From assembly GCF_001655675.1 (NCBI RefSeq), contig NZ_LYRP01000001.1, positions 1-64,000 of the forward strand: a stretch of 64,000 nucleotides of DNA. The letters run 5' to 3'. How positions within the stretch are numbered: position 1 is the first letter of the stretch; each line of letters opens with the position of its first letter. The notes under the pieces were generated by a model, which had not been told where the DNA came from, did not search any database, and saw only the letters and a list, made by a program, of their open reading frames with translations. Shown one piece after another: positions 1 to 10,864 of this stretch. The stretch is from Mangrovibacter phragmitis. Its GTDB lineage: Bacteria > Pseudomonadota > Gammaproteobacteria > Enterobacterales > Enterobacteriaceae. A program made the translations under genes and the position numbers.

Positions 1-345
1 CTGGGCCCAACCACAGCCGGGCGCATGGACTCCTATGTGGATTTACTGCAGTCCCACGGTGGCAGCATGATTATGCTGGCGAAAGGCAACCGCAGCCAGC
101 AGGTGACGGATGCCTGTAAGAAACACGGTGGCTTCTACCTGGGCAGCATTGGTGGCCCGGCGGCGGTGCTGGCGCAACAGAGTATCAAGAGCCTGGAGTG
201 TGTGGCTTACCCGGAACTGGGTATGGAAGCTATCTGGAAAATCGAGGTGGAAGATTTCCCGGCGTTTATCCTGGTGGACGACAAAGGTAACGATTTCTTC
301 CAGCAAATCTCTGGGCGATGCGATAACTGCGCAATAACGAAGTAA
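1..345 (+). CDS. fumA: Class I fumarate hydratase, C-terminal end (partial)
   Basis: Partial gene entering from the left edge: 114 codons, open from base 1 to a TAA stop. Class I fumarases are oxygen-sensitive [4Fe-4S] enzymes that interconvert fumarate and malate in the TCA cycle. The visible part is the C-terminal beta domain. It carries [16 protein letters not shown] and [13 protein letters not shown], nearly identical to what I recall for E. coli FumA/FumB. The last residues ([12 protein letters not shown]) differ from both E. coli paralogues, so FumA rather than FumB rests on the position directly before fumC and tus, as in E. coli. A terminator hairpin follows the stop. Confidence in the family is very high. 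Confidence 0.95.
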   Translation: MGPTTAGRMDSYVDLLQSHGGSMIMLAKGNRSQQVTDACKKHGGFYLGSIGGPAAVLAQQSIKSLECVAYPELGMEAIWKIEVEDFPAFILVDDKGNDFFQQISGRCDNCAITK

Positions 346-352
346 TCCTGCC

Positions 353-384
353 GACAGACTGCGCTATGCAGTCTGTCATTTTGT
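353..384 (+). terminator. Rho-independent terminator after fumA
   Basis: Perfect 10-bp stem GACAGACTGC / GCAGTCTGTC with a 5-nt loop (353-377), followed by ATTTTGTT. It begins 8 bp after the fumA stop and separates fumA from fumC. Confidence 0.85.
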
Positions 385-403
385 TCTGATATTCATGCTA
401 TAA

Positions 404-416
404 GTGACACTGTCAC
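404..416. promoter_or_regulatory. 13-bp palindrome upstream of fumC
   Basis: GTGACACTGTCAC: two 6-bp arms around a central C, about 100 bp before the fumC start. The identical 13-mer lies 97 bp before the clcB start (44730-44742), and its reverse complement is inside xdhA (57094-57106). It looks like a dimeric regulator site; I cannot name the regulator. Confidence 0.4.
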
Positions 417-516
417 ATTTTATTTCCCAATCTGTGCTCATCCTGTTCTTTATAACGCTACACAGGTATGAATTGACTATCTTTTTAGAGAAGACTTTTT
501 TCATGCGGGAGGAAAT

Positions 517-1914
517 ATGGCTGAAAGCAGGATGGAACATGATTCAATGGGCGATATCGCCGTAGATGCGCAACGCTTATGGGGCGCGCAAACCCAACGT
601 TCATTGATGCACTTTCGGATATCAACAGAAAAAATGCCTGGCGTATTGATTCACGCGCTGGCATTAACCAAACGAGCGGCGGCCACCGTCAACATGGATT
701 TGGGTATTCTGGATAAGGTAAAAGGCCACGCCATTATCGCCGCAGCGGATGAGGTGCTCACAGGGAAGCACCAGGCTGAGTTCCCGTTAGCCATCTGGCA
801 GACTGGTTCGGGTACGCAAACCAATATGAACATGAATGAAGTGCTGGCTAACCGGGCCAGCGAATTATTGGGCGGCGAAAGGGGGAATAACAGGCTAATT
901 CATCCGAATGATGATGTGAATAAAAGCCAAAGCTCTAACGATGTATTCCCCGGTGCGATGCATGTGGCGGCGGTACTGGCGATACAACGTGATTTATTGC
1001 CTGCACTCGCCCGGCTTAAAGAGTGCCTCGAAGAAAAATCTGCCGCTTATATGGCGGTTGTGAAAATCGGGCGCACACACTTGCAGGACGCCACACCACT
1101 GACACTGGGCCAGGAAATAAGCGGCTGGTACAGTATGCTGGCAGATCAACAAGCTTACATCGAAGCAACATTACCGCAATTATATCCTCTGGCGTTAGGG
1201 GGAACAGCTGTGGGAACCGGGCTGAATTGCCCCCCTGGTTATGCATCCGGTGTTGCTGCTGTTCTGGCTCAATTAACTGGAGTGCCTTTTGAAAGCGCCA
1301 CCAATAAATTTGCAGCGCTGGCAACTTGTGACCCGCTGGTGCGTACTCATGGTGCGCTGAAAGCTCTGGCGGCTTCATTAATGAAAATTGCCAATGATGT
1401 TCGCTGGCTCGCTTCTGGTCCACGTTGTGGTATTGGTGAAATCACCATTCCGGAAAATGAACCCGGCAGTTCAATTATGCCTGGCAAAGTGAACCCGACA
1501 CAGTGTGAAGCACTGACCATGTTGTGCTGCCAGGTTATGGGCAATGATGTTGCGGTGGGAATGGGCGGTGCTTCAGGGAACTTTGAACTGAATGTCTACC
1601 GGCCAATGATCATCCACAATTTTTTGCAGTCCGTTCGTTTGCTGGCAGATGGCATGACAAGCTTCACTGAGCATTGTGCCAGTGGCATTGAACCCAACCA
1701 GGCGCGCATTACTCAGCAATTGAATGCTTCTTTGATGCTGGTGACGGCGTTAAATACTCACATTGGGTATGACAAAGCATCAATGATCGCCAAAAAAGCC
1801 CACCATGAGGGCACCACACTCAAAGAAGCGGCTCTGGCAAGCGGTTATTTGACAGAGGCAGAGTTCGATGAGTGGGTTCGCCCGGAAGCAATGACCGGCC
1901 TGGCTTCGGGCTGA
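517..1914 (+). CDS. fumC: Class II fumarate hydratase
   Basis: Iron-independent fumarase of the aspartase/fumarase superfamily: a cytosolic homotetramer that converts fumarate to malate and stays active under oxidative stress or iron limitation. At 465 aa it matches the usual length (E. coli FumC 467). Visible landmarks are [13 protein letters not shown] (about residue 100), [14 protein letters not shown] (about 130), [15 protein letters not shown] [14 protein letters not shown] (about 185) and the mobile signature loop [15 protein letters not shown] (about 320) with the catalytic serine. The start is fixed by GGAGG eight bases upstream. It lies downstream of fumA but behind a terminator, so it has its own promoter in 385-516. 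Confidence 0.97.
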   Translation: MAESRMEHDSMGDIAVDAQRLWGAQTQRSLMHFRISTEKMPGVLIHALALTKRAAATVNMDLGILDKVKGHAIIAAADEVLTGKHQAEFPLAIWQTGSGTQTNMNMNEVLANRASELLGGERGNNRLIHPNDDVNKSQSSNDVFPGAMHVAAVLAIQRDLLPALARLKECLEEKSAAYMAVVKIGRTHLQDATPLTLGQEISGWYSMLADQQAYIEATLPQLYPLALGGTAVGTGLNCPPGYASGVAAVLAQLTGVPFESATNKFAALATCDPLVRTHGALKALAASLMKIANDVRWLASGPRCGIGEITIPENEPGSSIMPGKVNPTQCEALTMLCCQVMGNDVAVGMGGASGNFELNVYRPMIIHNFLQSVRLLADGMTSFTEHCASGIEPNQARITQQLNASLMLVTALNTHIGYDKASMIAKKAHHEGTTLKEAALASGYLTEAEFDEWVRPEAMTGLASG

Positions 1915-1934
1915 CTTGACTGGTGCTGGTAAGG

Positions 1935-2867
1935 TTAACATCCGTCATCCATCAGCCACAGATGCAGTCGCGGGATCAGTAGCCTCCCTTGCTGTGCAGA
2001 GGGTTTATGCCGCCAGGTGATACTGGCGGCTTCATAGTTCAGCAGTTCGCCAATGTCTGGTACAGCAGTGTGTTCCTGGCACAGAACTACTAAAGGTGAA
2101 GAGCAGGCGAGCTGTTGTTGCCTGCGTTGCCCGGCATACCATACACGGGCAATGGGCTGCACTTTTACCGGGCGGCGGATCTTGAGCCTGACCCGCTCGG
2201 GTAATGAGGCTACATCCTGATACTCGCGCGAAACATGGGCATACCATTGTTCCTGCGTCCAGGGTGGGACTGCGCGCTTTGCCTTCAGGCTCTTTTCCAG
2301 CATCGCCAGTACTTCATCACGGGTGAGATTTTTAATAATTTGCTTATTTGCCCAGCCAAAATTAATCGAGGAAGGGTTTTCTGGTCGCATAATCTGGCGC
2401 CAGGCGTTCAGGGTTATCAGGCCTGGCAGGTGTTGGTGCACCCACTCAAAACGGGCCGTTGGTGGCAAATTAACAGTTTGAGTAATAAGGGTTTTTAGTA
2501 CCTGCTTATGCTGATTAATATCGTCAATCAGTGAGTTGAGTTCACTGTGTTGGTGATGATTAACAGCAACGCACAACGCACCAGGCAGACGCACAGCGGC
2601 TTTGCTGCTCTGCTTTGCTGACTGTTGTTGGATAAAAAAGTGGCGGAAATGGTGCAGGGCACGGGTGCGGGCCGCATGGCCGACAAGTGCAGTTACGCTG
2701 ATTTCGTCAATGTCATCCTGTTCTGTACCTTTCAGCCGTTCTGGCAGAGCAAAAGTGCGTGCAGCAAGTAGCCGGCATTCTGCCAGAATCCCGGTAAGCC
2801 GTGCTGTCTGATGTTCAATATGGCTGAATGTTTTTTTGAGAGCCTGAGTACAATCCTGGTGTGCCAT
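1935..2867 (-). CDS. tus: Replication terminus site-binding protein Tus
   Basis: Tus binds Ter sites as a monomer and blocks the DnaB helicase from one side only, creating the fork trap opposite oriC. The protein is 310 aa (E. coli 309) and aligns without gaps around the lock pocket: Ile79, Phe140, His144 and Leu150 are present at the same numbers. The fifth pocket residue, Tyr156 in E. coli, is Trp here. The DNA-binding stretch RRPVKVQPIARVW (about residue 228) is conserved. A Ter site overlaps the promoter region, so expression should be autorepressed as in E. coli. It converges on fumC with only 20 bp between the stops. Confidence 0.96.
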   Translation of the reverse strand: MAHQDCTQALKKTFSHIEHQTARLTGILAECRLLAARTFALPERLKGTEQDDIDEISVTALVGHAARTRALHHFRHFFIQQQSAKQSSKAAVRLPGALCVAVNHHQHSELNSLIDDINQHKQVLKTLITQTVNLPPTARFEWVHQHLPGLITLNAWRQIMRPENPSSINFGWANKQIIKNLTRDEVLAMLEKSLKAKRAVPPWTQEQWYAHVSREYQDVASLPERVRLKIRRPVKVQPIARVWYAGQRRQQQLACSSPLVVLCQEHTAVPDIGELLNYEAASITWRHKPSAQQGRLLIPRLHLWLMDDGC

Positions 2868-2900
2868 GTCAGTACCTGCCTGTGGCTAATCTGGTATATT

Positions 2901-2923
2901 ATTTTAGTTACAACATACTCATA
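2901..2923 (-). promoter_or_regulatory. Ter replication-arrest site in the tus promoter
   Basis: On the minus strand this 23-bp site contains the complete Ter core GTATGTTGTAACTA and keeps the G6:C6 base pair that Tus flips out to lock the fork. It lies 34 bp before the tus start, the position of TerB in E. coli, where Tus bound there represses its own gene. I saw no second Ter core in the window. Confidence 0.93.
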
Positions 2924-2984
2924 GTGTGGCACAAACTCCCGTCATTAGCCAATGTGCCCGGTCTGGCCGGATAGGGAATAAGTA

Positions 2985-4265
2985 TCAAAGACGTTGTAAA
3001 GGCCAGCTAAAGCTCAGACGGGCACCACCCAGCGGACTCTTCTGTGCACTGACTTCACCGTTCATCGCCACCGCAATAGAATATACAATAGCCAGTCCCA
3101 ACCCACATCCACCTGTGGCTCTGTCCCTGCTCGGGTCAAGGCGAACAAACGGTTCAAATACCCGTATACGTTCTGCTTCAGGTATCCCCGGGCCATCGTC
3201 ATCCACAGATAATGTAGCCCGTTCACCGGAAACAACCAGCGCGACATGGAGCTGTTTTTCACTGTAGCGCAGGGCATTATTCACCAGGTTATCAAGCACA
3301 CGTTCCATAAGACGCAGGTCAACCTGGCAAGTAAGTGCCTGTTGGGGAATATCCAAATCCAGTTCGCGCTCAGGGTGAATAAAGCGCACATCATCAATGC
3401 GCTCTTCAAGCCAGAGTGGCAAATCAATTTCTGTCAGGTTCAGTACTGTTTGCGGCCGGTCCAGCCGGGCATACGTCAGTAGCTCTTCAATCAACCCCTC
3501 TAACTGGCTGACATCCCGGTTTAACGCCTGGGATTCTTCTTCTGACAGCCGGTCACTCATTTCCAGCCGGTAACGTAAGCGAACCAGCGGGGTGCGTAAT
3601 TCATGGGCGATACCATCTAACAGCTGCTTCTTACTGGAAATCAGCGTATTGACGTTATCGGCCATTTGATTGAACGCAACCCCCAGCCTTTCAAAGCTGG
3701 AGCCATTGTCAAAATGAATGCGCTCGTCAAGGTGTCCATCACCAAAACGCTGGGCGGCTGATTCAAGTTTCAGCATATCTTTCCAGTGTGGGCGCATCCA
3801 GATAAACACAGGAACGGCCAGAGATATGGCAATAAACGCCATGAGCGCGACATCCAGCAATCGCATTTGATGGAGGAAAAACAGATAAGGAACCGGACCA
3901 ACCACCAGTGCGTAATGGCTGCGGGGAATACGTTGTAAAAAAGTATATTCCTGGTCCAGCGCAACAATGTCGCCTTCTTTCAGACGTTGCTCTGTGGCAG
4001 AGTCCAGATGGAAGTTGCTCAACGGTTCAATATGTAACTTGAAAGATAAATTGAAATCCAAATCGCTGAGTGTCTTATTCCAGTCTCGCGGGGGGATCTC
4101 GCGCAATTCGCTGCGCATCAGGTAAAGCGAACTCTTCATCAGGTCGTCAAGGGACTGGCGTCCGGCACGTTCTGCCGTGAATTTATAGACCAGTCCAACC
4201 AGCATTGCCATTAGCAGAAAGCAGACAAACAGCAGTAAATAGAACTGAATAAAAAGTTTCTTCAT
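2985..4265 (-). CDS. rstB: Sensor histidine kinase RstB
   Basis: Membrane sensor kinase that phosphorylates RstA; in E. coli and Salmonella the pair belongs to the PhoP/acid-stress network. Length is 426 aa from the MKKLFIQFYLL start, which matches E. coli RstB; an ATG ten codons upstream is disregarded. Order: TM1 (about 6-28), periplasmic sensor domain, TM2 (about 134-155), HAMP, HisKA with the phospho-His in IDGIAHELRTPLVRLRYR-type sequence (about residue 213-226), and HATPase_c with DDDGPGIP and GGCGLGLAIV. Unlike E. coli, where rstA and rstB are almost contiguous, 386 bp separate them here. Confidence 0.95.
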   Translation of the reverse strand: MKKLFIQFYLLLFVCFLLMAMLVGLVYKFTAERAGRQSLDDLMKSSLYLMRSELREIPPRDWNKTLSDLDFNLSFKLHIEPLSNFHLDSATEQRLKEGDIVALDQEYTFLQRIPRSHYALVVGPVPYLFFLHQMRLLDVALMAFIAISLAVPVFIWMRPHWKDMLKLESAAQRFGDGHLDERIHFDNGSSFERLGVAFNQMADNVNTLISSKKQLLDGIAHELRTPLVRLRYRLEMSDRLSEEESQALNRDVSQLEGLIEELLTYARLDRPQTVLNLTEIDLPLWLEERIDDVRFIHPERELDLDIPQQALTCQVDLRLMERVLDNLVNNALRYSEKQLHVALVVSGERATLSVDDDGPGIPEAERIRVFEPFVRLDPSRDRATGGCGLGLAIVYSIAVAMNGEVSAQKSPLGGARLSFSWPLQRL

Positions 4266-4425
4266 AGTCCACCGTAAGGTACGCACATAGAACAAGCCGC
4301 AACGACTGACACAAAAGGCTCAGAAATAGCGATGCAAAGTATACTCTGAAATGCGTTTTCGGCGACGAAATACCTGCGGAATGGTGCTAATGGTAATCCC
4401 GCGTCAGATGACAGGCAGGAGAATA

Positions 4426-4557
4426 ATGTATACAAAACTATCTGGTTGGACCATAAAAAAAAGAGAAATTTTCGTTAAGGAAACTTCACGGCCTGCCGAT
4501 AACCTCAATACGCAGGGGTGCAGCACTATCAGCCACTCTTCACACCGAAGGTGTTGA
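4426..4557 (+). CDS. Possible small protein or sRNA-embedded frame, antisense to rstAB mRNA
   Basis: A 43-codon frame starting ATG at 4426 after AGGCAGGAGAATA, a good Shine-Dalgarno with 7-nt spacing. The product would be small and basic (MYTKLSGWTIKKRE...) with no signal peptide or membrane segment. It resembles nothing I know. A rho-independent terminator for the plus strand lies 47 bp after the stop, so a plus-strand transcript is plausible. A TATACT hexamer at 4340-4345 could be a -10, without a convincing -35. Whether the RNA or the peptide matters cannot be decided from the sequence; it could also be chance. Confidence 0.3.
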   Translation: MYTKLSGWTIKKREIFVKETSRPADNLNTQGCSTISHSSHRRC

Positions 4558-4603
4558 TAGTGATTCACCTCATGTTGATAACCATAGCGTAGTGATACTT
4601 CTC

Positions 4604-4638
4604 AGGGCCGTGTTGATGTCGCCGGCCCTCTTTTTTTT
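4604..4638 (+). terminator. Plus-strand terminator between rstB and rstA
   Basis: AGGGCCG (4604-4610) pairs with CGGCCCT (4623-4629), followed by C and eight T. The T-tract is only on the plus strand, so it does not terminate rstA (minus). It implies a plus-strand RNA in this gap. Confidence 0.65.
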
Positions 4639-4651
4639 CTGTAAACCGGGC

Positions 4652-5386
4652 TTAGTGCGAGGTTTCCCACGCGTGGGGAGCAAATAAGTAACCTTTATTG
4701 CGAATGGTTTTAATACGATAAGGTTCTGTTGCACTGTCGTGTAGTTTTTTGCGTAAACGGGAAATCGCAACATCAACACTGCGATCCAAACCATCGTAAC
4801 TCACACCCCGCAAGTTTTTCAGTAACATGTCTCTGTCCATGATTTGCCCGGCGTGGCTGGCAAGTTCCCATAACAGTTCAAAATCTGCCGTTGACAGCAA
4901 AATAGTCTCTTTACCCAGAGTGACCTGGCGGTTAAGCGGATCAATACAGAATGTACCAAAATGAATGGCCTGCTGATGACGGGGGGCAGAGGCAGAAGCT
5001 GTCTGTGTTGAACTTTGCCGGGTTCCTGCATTCTGGCGTAAATGCAGACGTAACCGGGCCAGTAGCACCGCAGGAGGGGTCGTTTTTAGAATATAATCGC
5101 TGGCTCCCATTTCAAGTGACAAAATATGGTTCATATCACTATCAAGTGAGGTAAGTAAAACTATCGGGCCTTCCCATTTGGGGCGCAGGTCGCGGCACAA
5201 TGACATCCCGTCTTTGCCTGGCAGCATTATATCCAGAAGAACCAGGTCCGGGTTTTCCCGGGCGATAACCATTTCAGCCTGATCTCCACGGGTTTCAATA
5301 ATGACATCTATGTCGTGCTTGCCTAACCAGGCGGCAATTAATGATCCAACTTCCGGATCATCTTCAACGAAAACGATTTTAGTCAT
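4652..5386 (-). CDS. rstA: Response regulator RstA
   Basis: OmpR/PhoB-family regulator, 244 aa, cytosolic, partner of RstB. Receiver domain in residues 1-120 with the acidic pocket VEDD (about 8-10), phospho-acceptor Asp in LVLLDIMLPGKDGM (about residue 53) and Lys in ILKTTPP (about 103). The winged-helix DNA-binding domain fills about 145-240 (LLKNLRGVSYDGLDRSVDV, TIRNKGYLFAPHAWE). In E. coli RstA activates asr through the box TACATNTNGTTACA, and matching sites precede both asr genes in this window (18871, 19529). It follows folM by 41 bp on the same strand; the E. coli gene ydgC, normally between them, is absent. Confidence 0.96.
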   Translation of the reverse strand: MTKIVFVEDDPEVGSLIAAWLGKHDIDVIIETRGDQAEMVIARENPDLVLLDIMLPGKDGMSLCRDLRPKWEGPIVLLTSLDSDMNHILSLEMGASDYILKTTPPAVLLARLRLHLRQNAGTRQSSTQTASASAPRHQQAIHFGTFCIDPLNRQVTLGKETILLSTADFELLWELASHAGQIMDRDMLLKNLRGVSYDGLDRSVDVAISRLRKKLHDSATEPYRIKTIRNKGYLFAPHAWETSH

Positions 5387-5427
5387 AATAGGTGGTGTTA
5401 GTTGTCCTGCTGAATGTACGAATATGC

Positions 5428-6147
5428 TTAGCGCAAATGCCGCCCGCCATCAACCGCGAAAGTGCGTCCTGTAGCATACTGACTACTCAGTAAGTAATCT
5501 ACCAGATGGATGATTTCCTGTTCTCCTGGTGCAATTCTCATTAATGATTTGTCCAGTGCATTTTGGCGATAGCTGGCATTATCTTCAGGATTAAACATAA
5601 TAAGGGACGGAGCAATAGCATTGACTTTAATACGCGGCGCTAATTTTCGTGCGAATGAGCGGGTTAAATTATCCAGCGCAGCTTTACTTGCCGCATAAGC
5701 AATATGTTTATCGCTGCCACGCTCAACTACATAATCAGTGAAATGTACAATATCGCCGCTGGCGGTTTCGCTGCTCCCGACAATACTGGCAAGAGTTTGG
5801 TTCAGTAGATAGGGGGCGCGGACATGAATTTGCAGCATGGCCGTCATGACATCAGCATCGCTGCTTGCACCACCTTCCGCAATCCACTGGCTGGCATTAT
5901 GAATAATAGCGCGTAACCCCGCAGGATTCTGTTCTCTAATCTGACGGGCAAAATTCAACACACCTTCATCGGTGGAGAAATCAGCGGCAATACAGCAAAC
6001 CCCGGCCTGTTCCAGCTCACCGATTACCGGGTAGTGGGTACGATAACTGATAATAACCGGTTGCCCACATGTAACAAAATGCTGTGCAAGTGCCAGGCCA
6101 ATACGGCGTGCACCGCCTGTTATCACTATGGGTTGAGCCTGGCTCAT
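5428..6147 (-). CDS. folM: Dihydromonapterin reductase / dihydrofolate reductase
   Basis: Short-chain dehydrogenase/reductase, 239 aa (E. coli FolM 240), which reduces dihydromonapterin to tetrahydromonapterin with NADPH and has weak dihydrofolate reductase activity. Visible: N-terminal Rossmann turn VITGGARRIG (about 8-17) with the GxxRxIG form typical of this subgroup, HNAS (about 88), and catalytic Tyr and Lys in AYAASKAAL (about 153-157). The C-terminal DGGRHLR is as in E. coli. AAAGG lies eight bases before the ATG. It is the likely first or second gene of a minus-strand run into rstA, with 34 bp separating it from arcD upstream. Confidence 0.95.
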   Translation of the reverse strand: MSQAQPIVITGGARRIGLALAQHFVTCGQPVIISYRTHYPVIGELEQAGVCCIAADFSTDEGVLNFARQIREQNPAGLRAIIHNASQWIAEGGASSDADVMTAMLQIHVRAPYLLNQTLASIVGSSETASGDIVHFTDYVVERGSDKHIAYAASKAALDNLTRSFARKLAPRIKVNAIAPSLIMFNPEDNASYRQNALDKSLMRIAPGEQEIIHLVDYLLSSQYATGRTFAVDGGRHLR

Positions 6148-6181
6148 TACGCTACCTTTTCATTATGGTTATGTTATGCAG

Positions 6182-7564
6182 TCAGTTTACCAGCATCCAT
6201 GTCGCAGGGAAGGCCGCTAACAGAATCAAACTGATGCCAGCTTTTTCCAGCCACCGGAGTTGGGCATTATCCTGATGTGTCCGGCGGGCATAGAGAAATA
6301 CAATTATGCCGGGTGCGTACAATACCACGGACAGCAATAAATGCATTAGGCCGGAAGCATACAATAACCAAATACCGTATACGCAGGCGCCATAACCAAT
6401 AATTCGGTGTGCTGGTGACCGCGCCATTTTGACCAGAAACGCACCAACCAATAAATAAGGCACCAGAATCATTTCGGAGGCAATGTTCAACAGTGCGTTG
6501 TAATCCGCACCAGTCAGCCAGATAAGCACCAGGCAAGCCTGAACGCTGAGATTGGTTAACCATAATGAAGCTGCTGGCGCATTGTTTCTGTTTTGATGCG
6601 TGAAAATACGTGGAAATGCTTTATGGGTGGCTGCCAGTAAAGGGACCTCTGCTGCCATAATAGTCCAGCTCAGATATGCCCCGCATACCGAGACAATCAG
6701 ACCTGCGGCAATAATCACTTCACCCCACGACCCCATCATTTCGACCATAATGCCCGCCATTGATGGATTCCGCATGGCTGCCAACTCCGGGCGGCTGACA
6801 ACGCCCAGGGAGAGCAATGTAACGAATAAATAAACCACTAATGCCGCAATGACGGCCAGAATGGTGGCACGGCCAACATCCTTTTTGTGGCGGGCACGGG
6901 CAGAAACCACCACAGCACCTTCCACACCAATAAATACCCACAGAGTGATGAGCATGGTGTTTTTGACCTGCTCCCATACCGGCACACCCAGTGCGATACC
7001 AGTAAAGTCGAACTCAAAACGTGAAAACTCAAAGGCGAGGGCAGCCAGAACAATAAATAAACCCAGGGGTAATAATTTAGCCAGCGTGGCGACCAGGTTA
7101 ATGCCTGCCGCAGTCTGAACCCCCCGCAGAACCAGTGCGTGAACAATCCATAACAGGCAGGAAGCACCAGCAATTGCCTGCCAGGTGTTACCATCGCCAA
7201 ACAGGGTATGACCAGGGCTGTCAGTGAAAAAACTCAGTGCGGAGAAGACAATAACCAGGTAGGAGACATTGGCAATCACGGCACACAGCCAGTATCCCCA
7301 GGCTGAACAGAAGCCAATCAGCTCGCCAAAACCTTCTCGCGCATAGGTAAATATACCGCCATCCAGGTCCGGGCGAAGACGTGTCAGCAGCAACATCGCG
7401 CCAGCCAGAAGCAGGATCCCTATTCCGGTTATCGTCCAGCCAATCAGTAACGCTGAAGGGCTGGCTACGGCCGCCATATTTTGCGGCAGGCTAAATACAC
7501 CGGCACCGAGCATGGAGCTCAAGACCAGCGCTGTCAGGGCCGCAAGGCCAAGTTTTTTTTCCAT
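6182..7564 (-). CDS. ydgI: Basic amino acid/polyamine APC-family antiporter (YdgI/ArcD)
   Basis: Inner-membrane transporter of the APC superfamily, about 12 TM segments, 460 aa from the MEKKLGLAALTALVLSS start that matches E. coli YdgI; the frame stays open 57 codons further upstream without support. E. coli YdgI is annotated as a putative arginine/ornithine antiporter. Visible: GAGVFSLPQNMA (about 20-31) in TM1, the substrate-binding unwound region of this family, and GYWLCAVIANVSYLVIVFSAL in TM3. There is no arginine deiminase gene nearby, so the substrate is inferred from the family only. Confidence 0.9.
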   Translation of the reverse strand: MEKKLGLAALTALVLSSMLGAGVFSLPQNMAAVASPSALLIGWTITGIGILLLAGAMLLLTRLRPDLDGGIFTYAREGFGELIGFCSAWGYWLCAVIANVSYLVIVFSALSFFTDSPGHTLFGDGNTWQAIAGASCLLWIVHALVLRGVQTAAGINLVATLAKLLPLGLFIVLAALAFEFSRFEFDFTGIALGVPVWEQVKNTMLITLWVFIGVEGAVVVSARARHKKDVGRATILAVIAALVVYLFVTLLSLGVVSRPELAAMRNPSMAGIMVEMMGSWGEVIIAAGLIVSVCGAYLSWTIMAAEVPLLAATHKAFPRIFTHQNRNNAPAASLWLTNLSVQACLVLIWLTGADYNALLNIASEMILVPYLLVGAFLVKMARSPAHRIIGYGACVYGIWLLYASGLMHLLLSVVLYAPGIIVFLYARRTHQDNAQLRWLEKAGISLILLAAFPATWMLVN

Positions 7565-7771
7565 TAACAACCTGTCAGTAAATGCATCAATCAGAATAAT
7601 TATTTCGTTAAGACGCATAAAAATGGTGAATTTTACTAAGGCGCGGGATTTTACGGGCTGTGAAAACTGCATGCAATGACTTAAACCAGAAAAAACGCTG
7701 AATGACAAAAAAACAAGCAGAATTGAGATATGCAAAGCAGAATGGCGCAGGAATGATTAGTAGGTGCCCAA

Positions 7772-7800
7772 AAGAAAAAAGTAGCCGGAAAACCGGCTAC
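7772..7800 (-). terminator. Terminator of ydgH
   Basis: Stem GTAGCCGG / CCGGCTAC with an AAAA loop. On the minus strand it is followed by TTTTTTCTTTT. It lies 38 bp after the ydgH stop. Confidence 0.88.
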
Positions 7801-7837
7801 TTTCATGGTGGAAAATTTGTAGCAAGACAACAGTTAT

Positions 7838-8782
7838 TTATTTGTACAGGTCTGCACTGATCGTCATATTGCCACCACGCTCCTGCCACTGGCGGGTAAT
7901 GTGGTAGTATTTTGCACCTGCTTTTGCAGCGCGTTTGGCAACATTGTAAGAAACATCAGTCATACTGGAATAGTGCCCGGTGAATCTGATGCTGTCGAAC
8001 GGCGCCATCTGAGCTGCGGTGATTTTATTCAACTCTTGAATCTTCGTTCCATCTGGCAGTGTGACAGTGTAACGGCCACCTTCAGAGGACTGCGTTTCGA
8101 AGAACCGACCAACATCACTGCTCAGCATCCCAGAAGAGGCCACTCCCGGAATTTCAACTTTCTTCGCGGCTGCACCACCTTCGGCAAGCAGTTTGCGGCC
8201 TGTCTCAGAGTCTGCCGGAATGGCATTCGGGCTCTGCAGTATACGTTTCTTCGCATCCGCCTTATAGATAAAAGCAGTGATCATCTGGTTGCCGCCCTGG
8301 TTAGTATCCATTTGGCGAACAATATAAAAAGATGCGGCACCTTTTTCTTTGGCGGCTTTCGCAATGGCGGCGTTCACGTCAGGTTGTGAGCGGTAGAACC
8401 CCTGAACAGTCACTGTGTCGAACGGCTCAAGTGCGATAGCCTGATCTTTAGGCAATTCCATCACACCTTCGATGACACGATTTTTGGGTTTGTCTGCTTC
8501 CCTGGCATCGGCATGGTAGATATCCGCAGTAACACGAGAGTTACCACTGTTACCATAATCGTGTGAGTCAACAATATAAAATGATGCTGCACCCATGCTG
8601 TCCGCTTTTTTGGACACGGCGGCAACTGCATCGCTAATGGAGTTAAAATGGCCGGTCAGAACAATACGGTCATAGGGTTTTAATGCAGCTGCTTTTTCTG
8701 GCGTCAGTTCAGTTGCGGCATGAGCCGATACTGCCACCACAGAAAAGAGCGTGGACGCCAGCAGGGTGTACTTAAAATTCAT
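7838..8782 (-). CDS. ydgH: Periplasmic YdgH, three DUF1471 (BhsA/McbA-like) repeats
   Basis: Secreted protein of 314 aa, identical in length to E. coli YdgH. A signal peptide occupies residues 1-22 (cleavage after AHA). Three DUF1471 domains follow, at about 28-100, 108-175 and 250-314, each with the pattern PFDxIxxxGxxxSxxDVxxxxAxxAxxKGAxxYxI. The family includes BhsA, McbA and YdgH/SssB, periplasmic stress proteins linked to biofilm and envelope stress. The molecular function is unknown. AAGGA precedes the ATG. It is divergent from pntA across 536 bp. Confidence 0.93.
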   Translation of the reverse strand: MNFKYTLLASTLFSVVAVSAHAATELTPEKAAALKPYDRIVLTGHFNSISDAVAAVSKKADSMGAASFYIVDSHDYGNSGNSRVTADIYHADAREADKPKNRVIEGVMELPKDQAIALEPFDTVTVQGFYRSQPDVNAAIAKAAKEKGAASFYIVRQMDTNQGGNQMITAFIYKADAKKRILQSPNAIPADSETGRKLLAEGGAAAKKVEIPGVASSGMLSSDVGRFFETQSSEGGRYTVTLPDGTKIQELNKITAAQMAPFDSIRFTGHYSSMTDVSYNVAKRAAKAGAKYYHITRQWQERGGNMTISADLYK

Positions 8783-10854
<2,072 letters not shown>

Positions 10855-10864
10855 GGGGTAACAA

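Larger units (their letters stand above)
4266..4651. other. Enlarged rstA-rstB intergenic region
   Basis: Co-directional rstA and rstB (both minus) are separated by 386 bp. The stretch holds a 43-codon plus-strand reading frame with a good ribosome binding site (4426-4557) and a strong plus-strand terminator (4604-4638). I recognise no known gene, repeat or insertion-sequence end here. Confidence 0.6.

Noticed and set aside
7901-8389. 162-codon plus-strand frame opposite ydgH
   Set aside because: It lies entirely inside the well-supported ydgH gene and has no recognisable domain or ribosome site.
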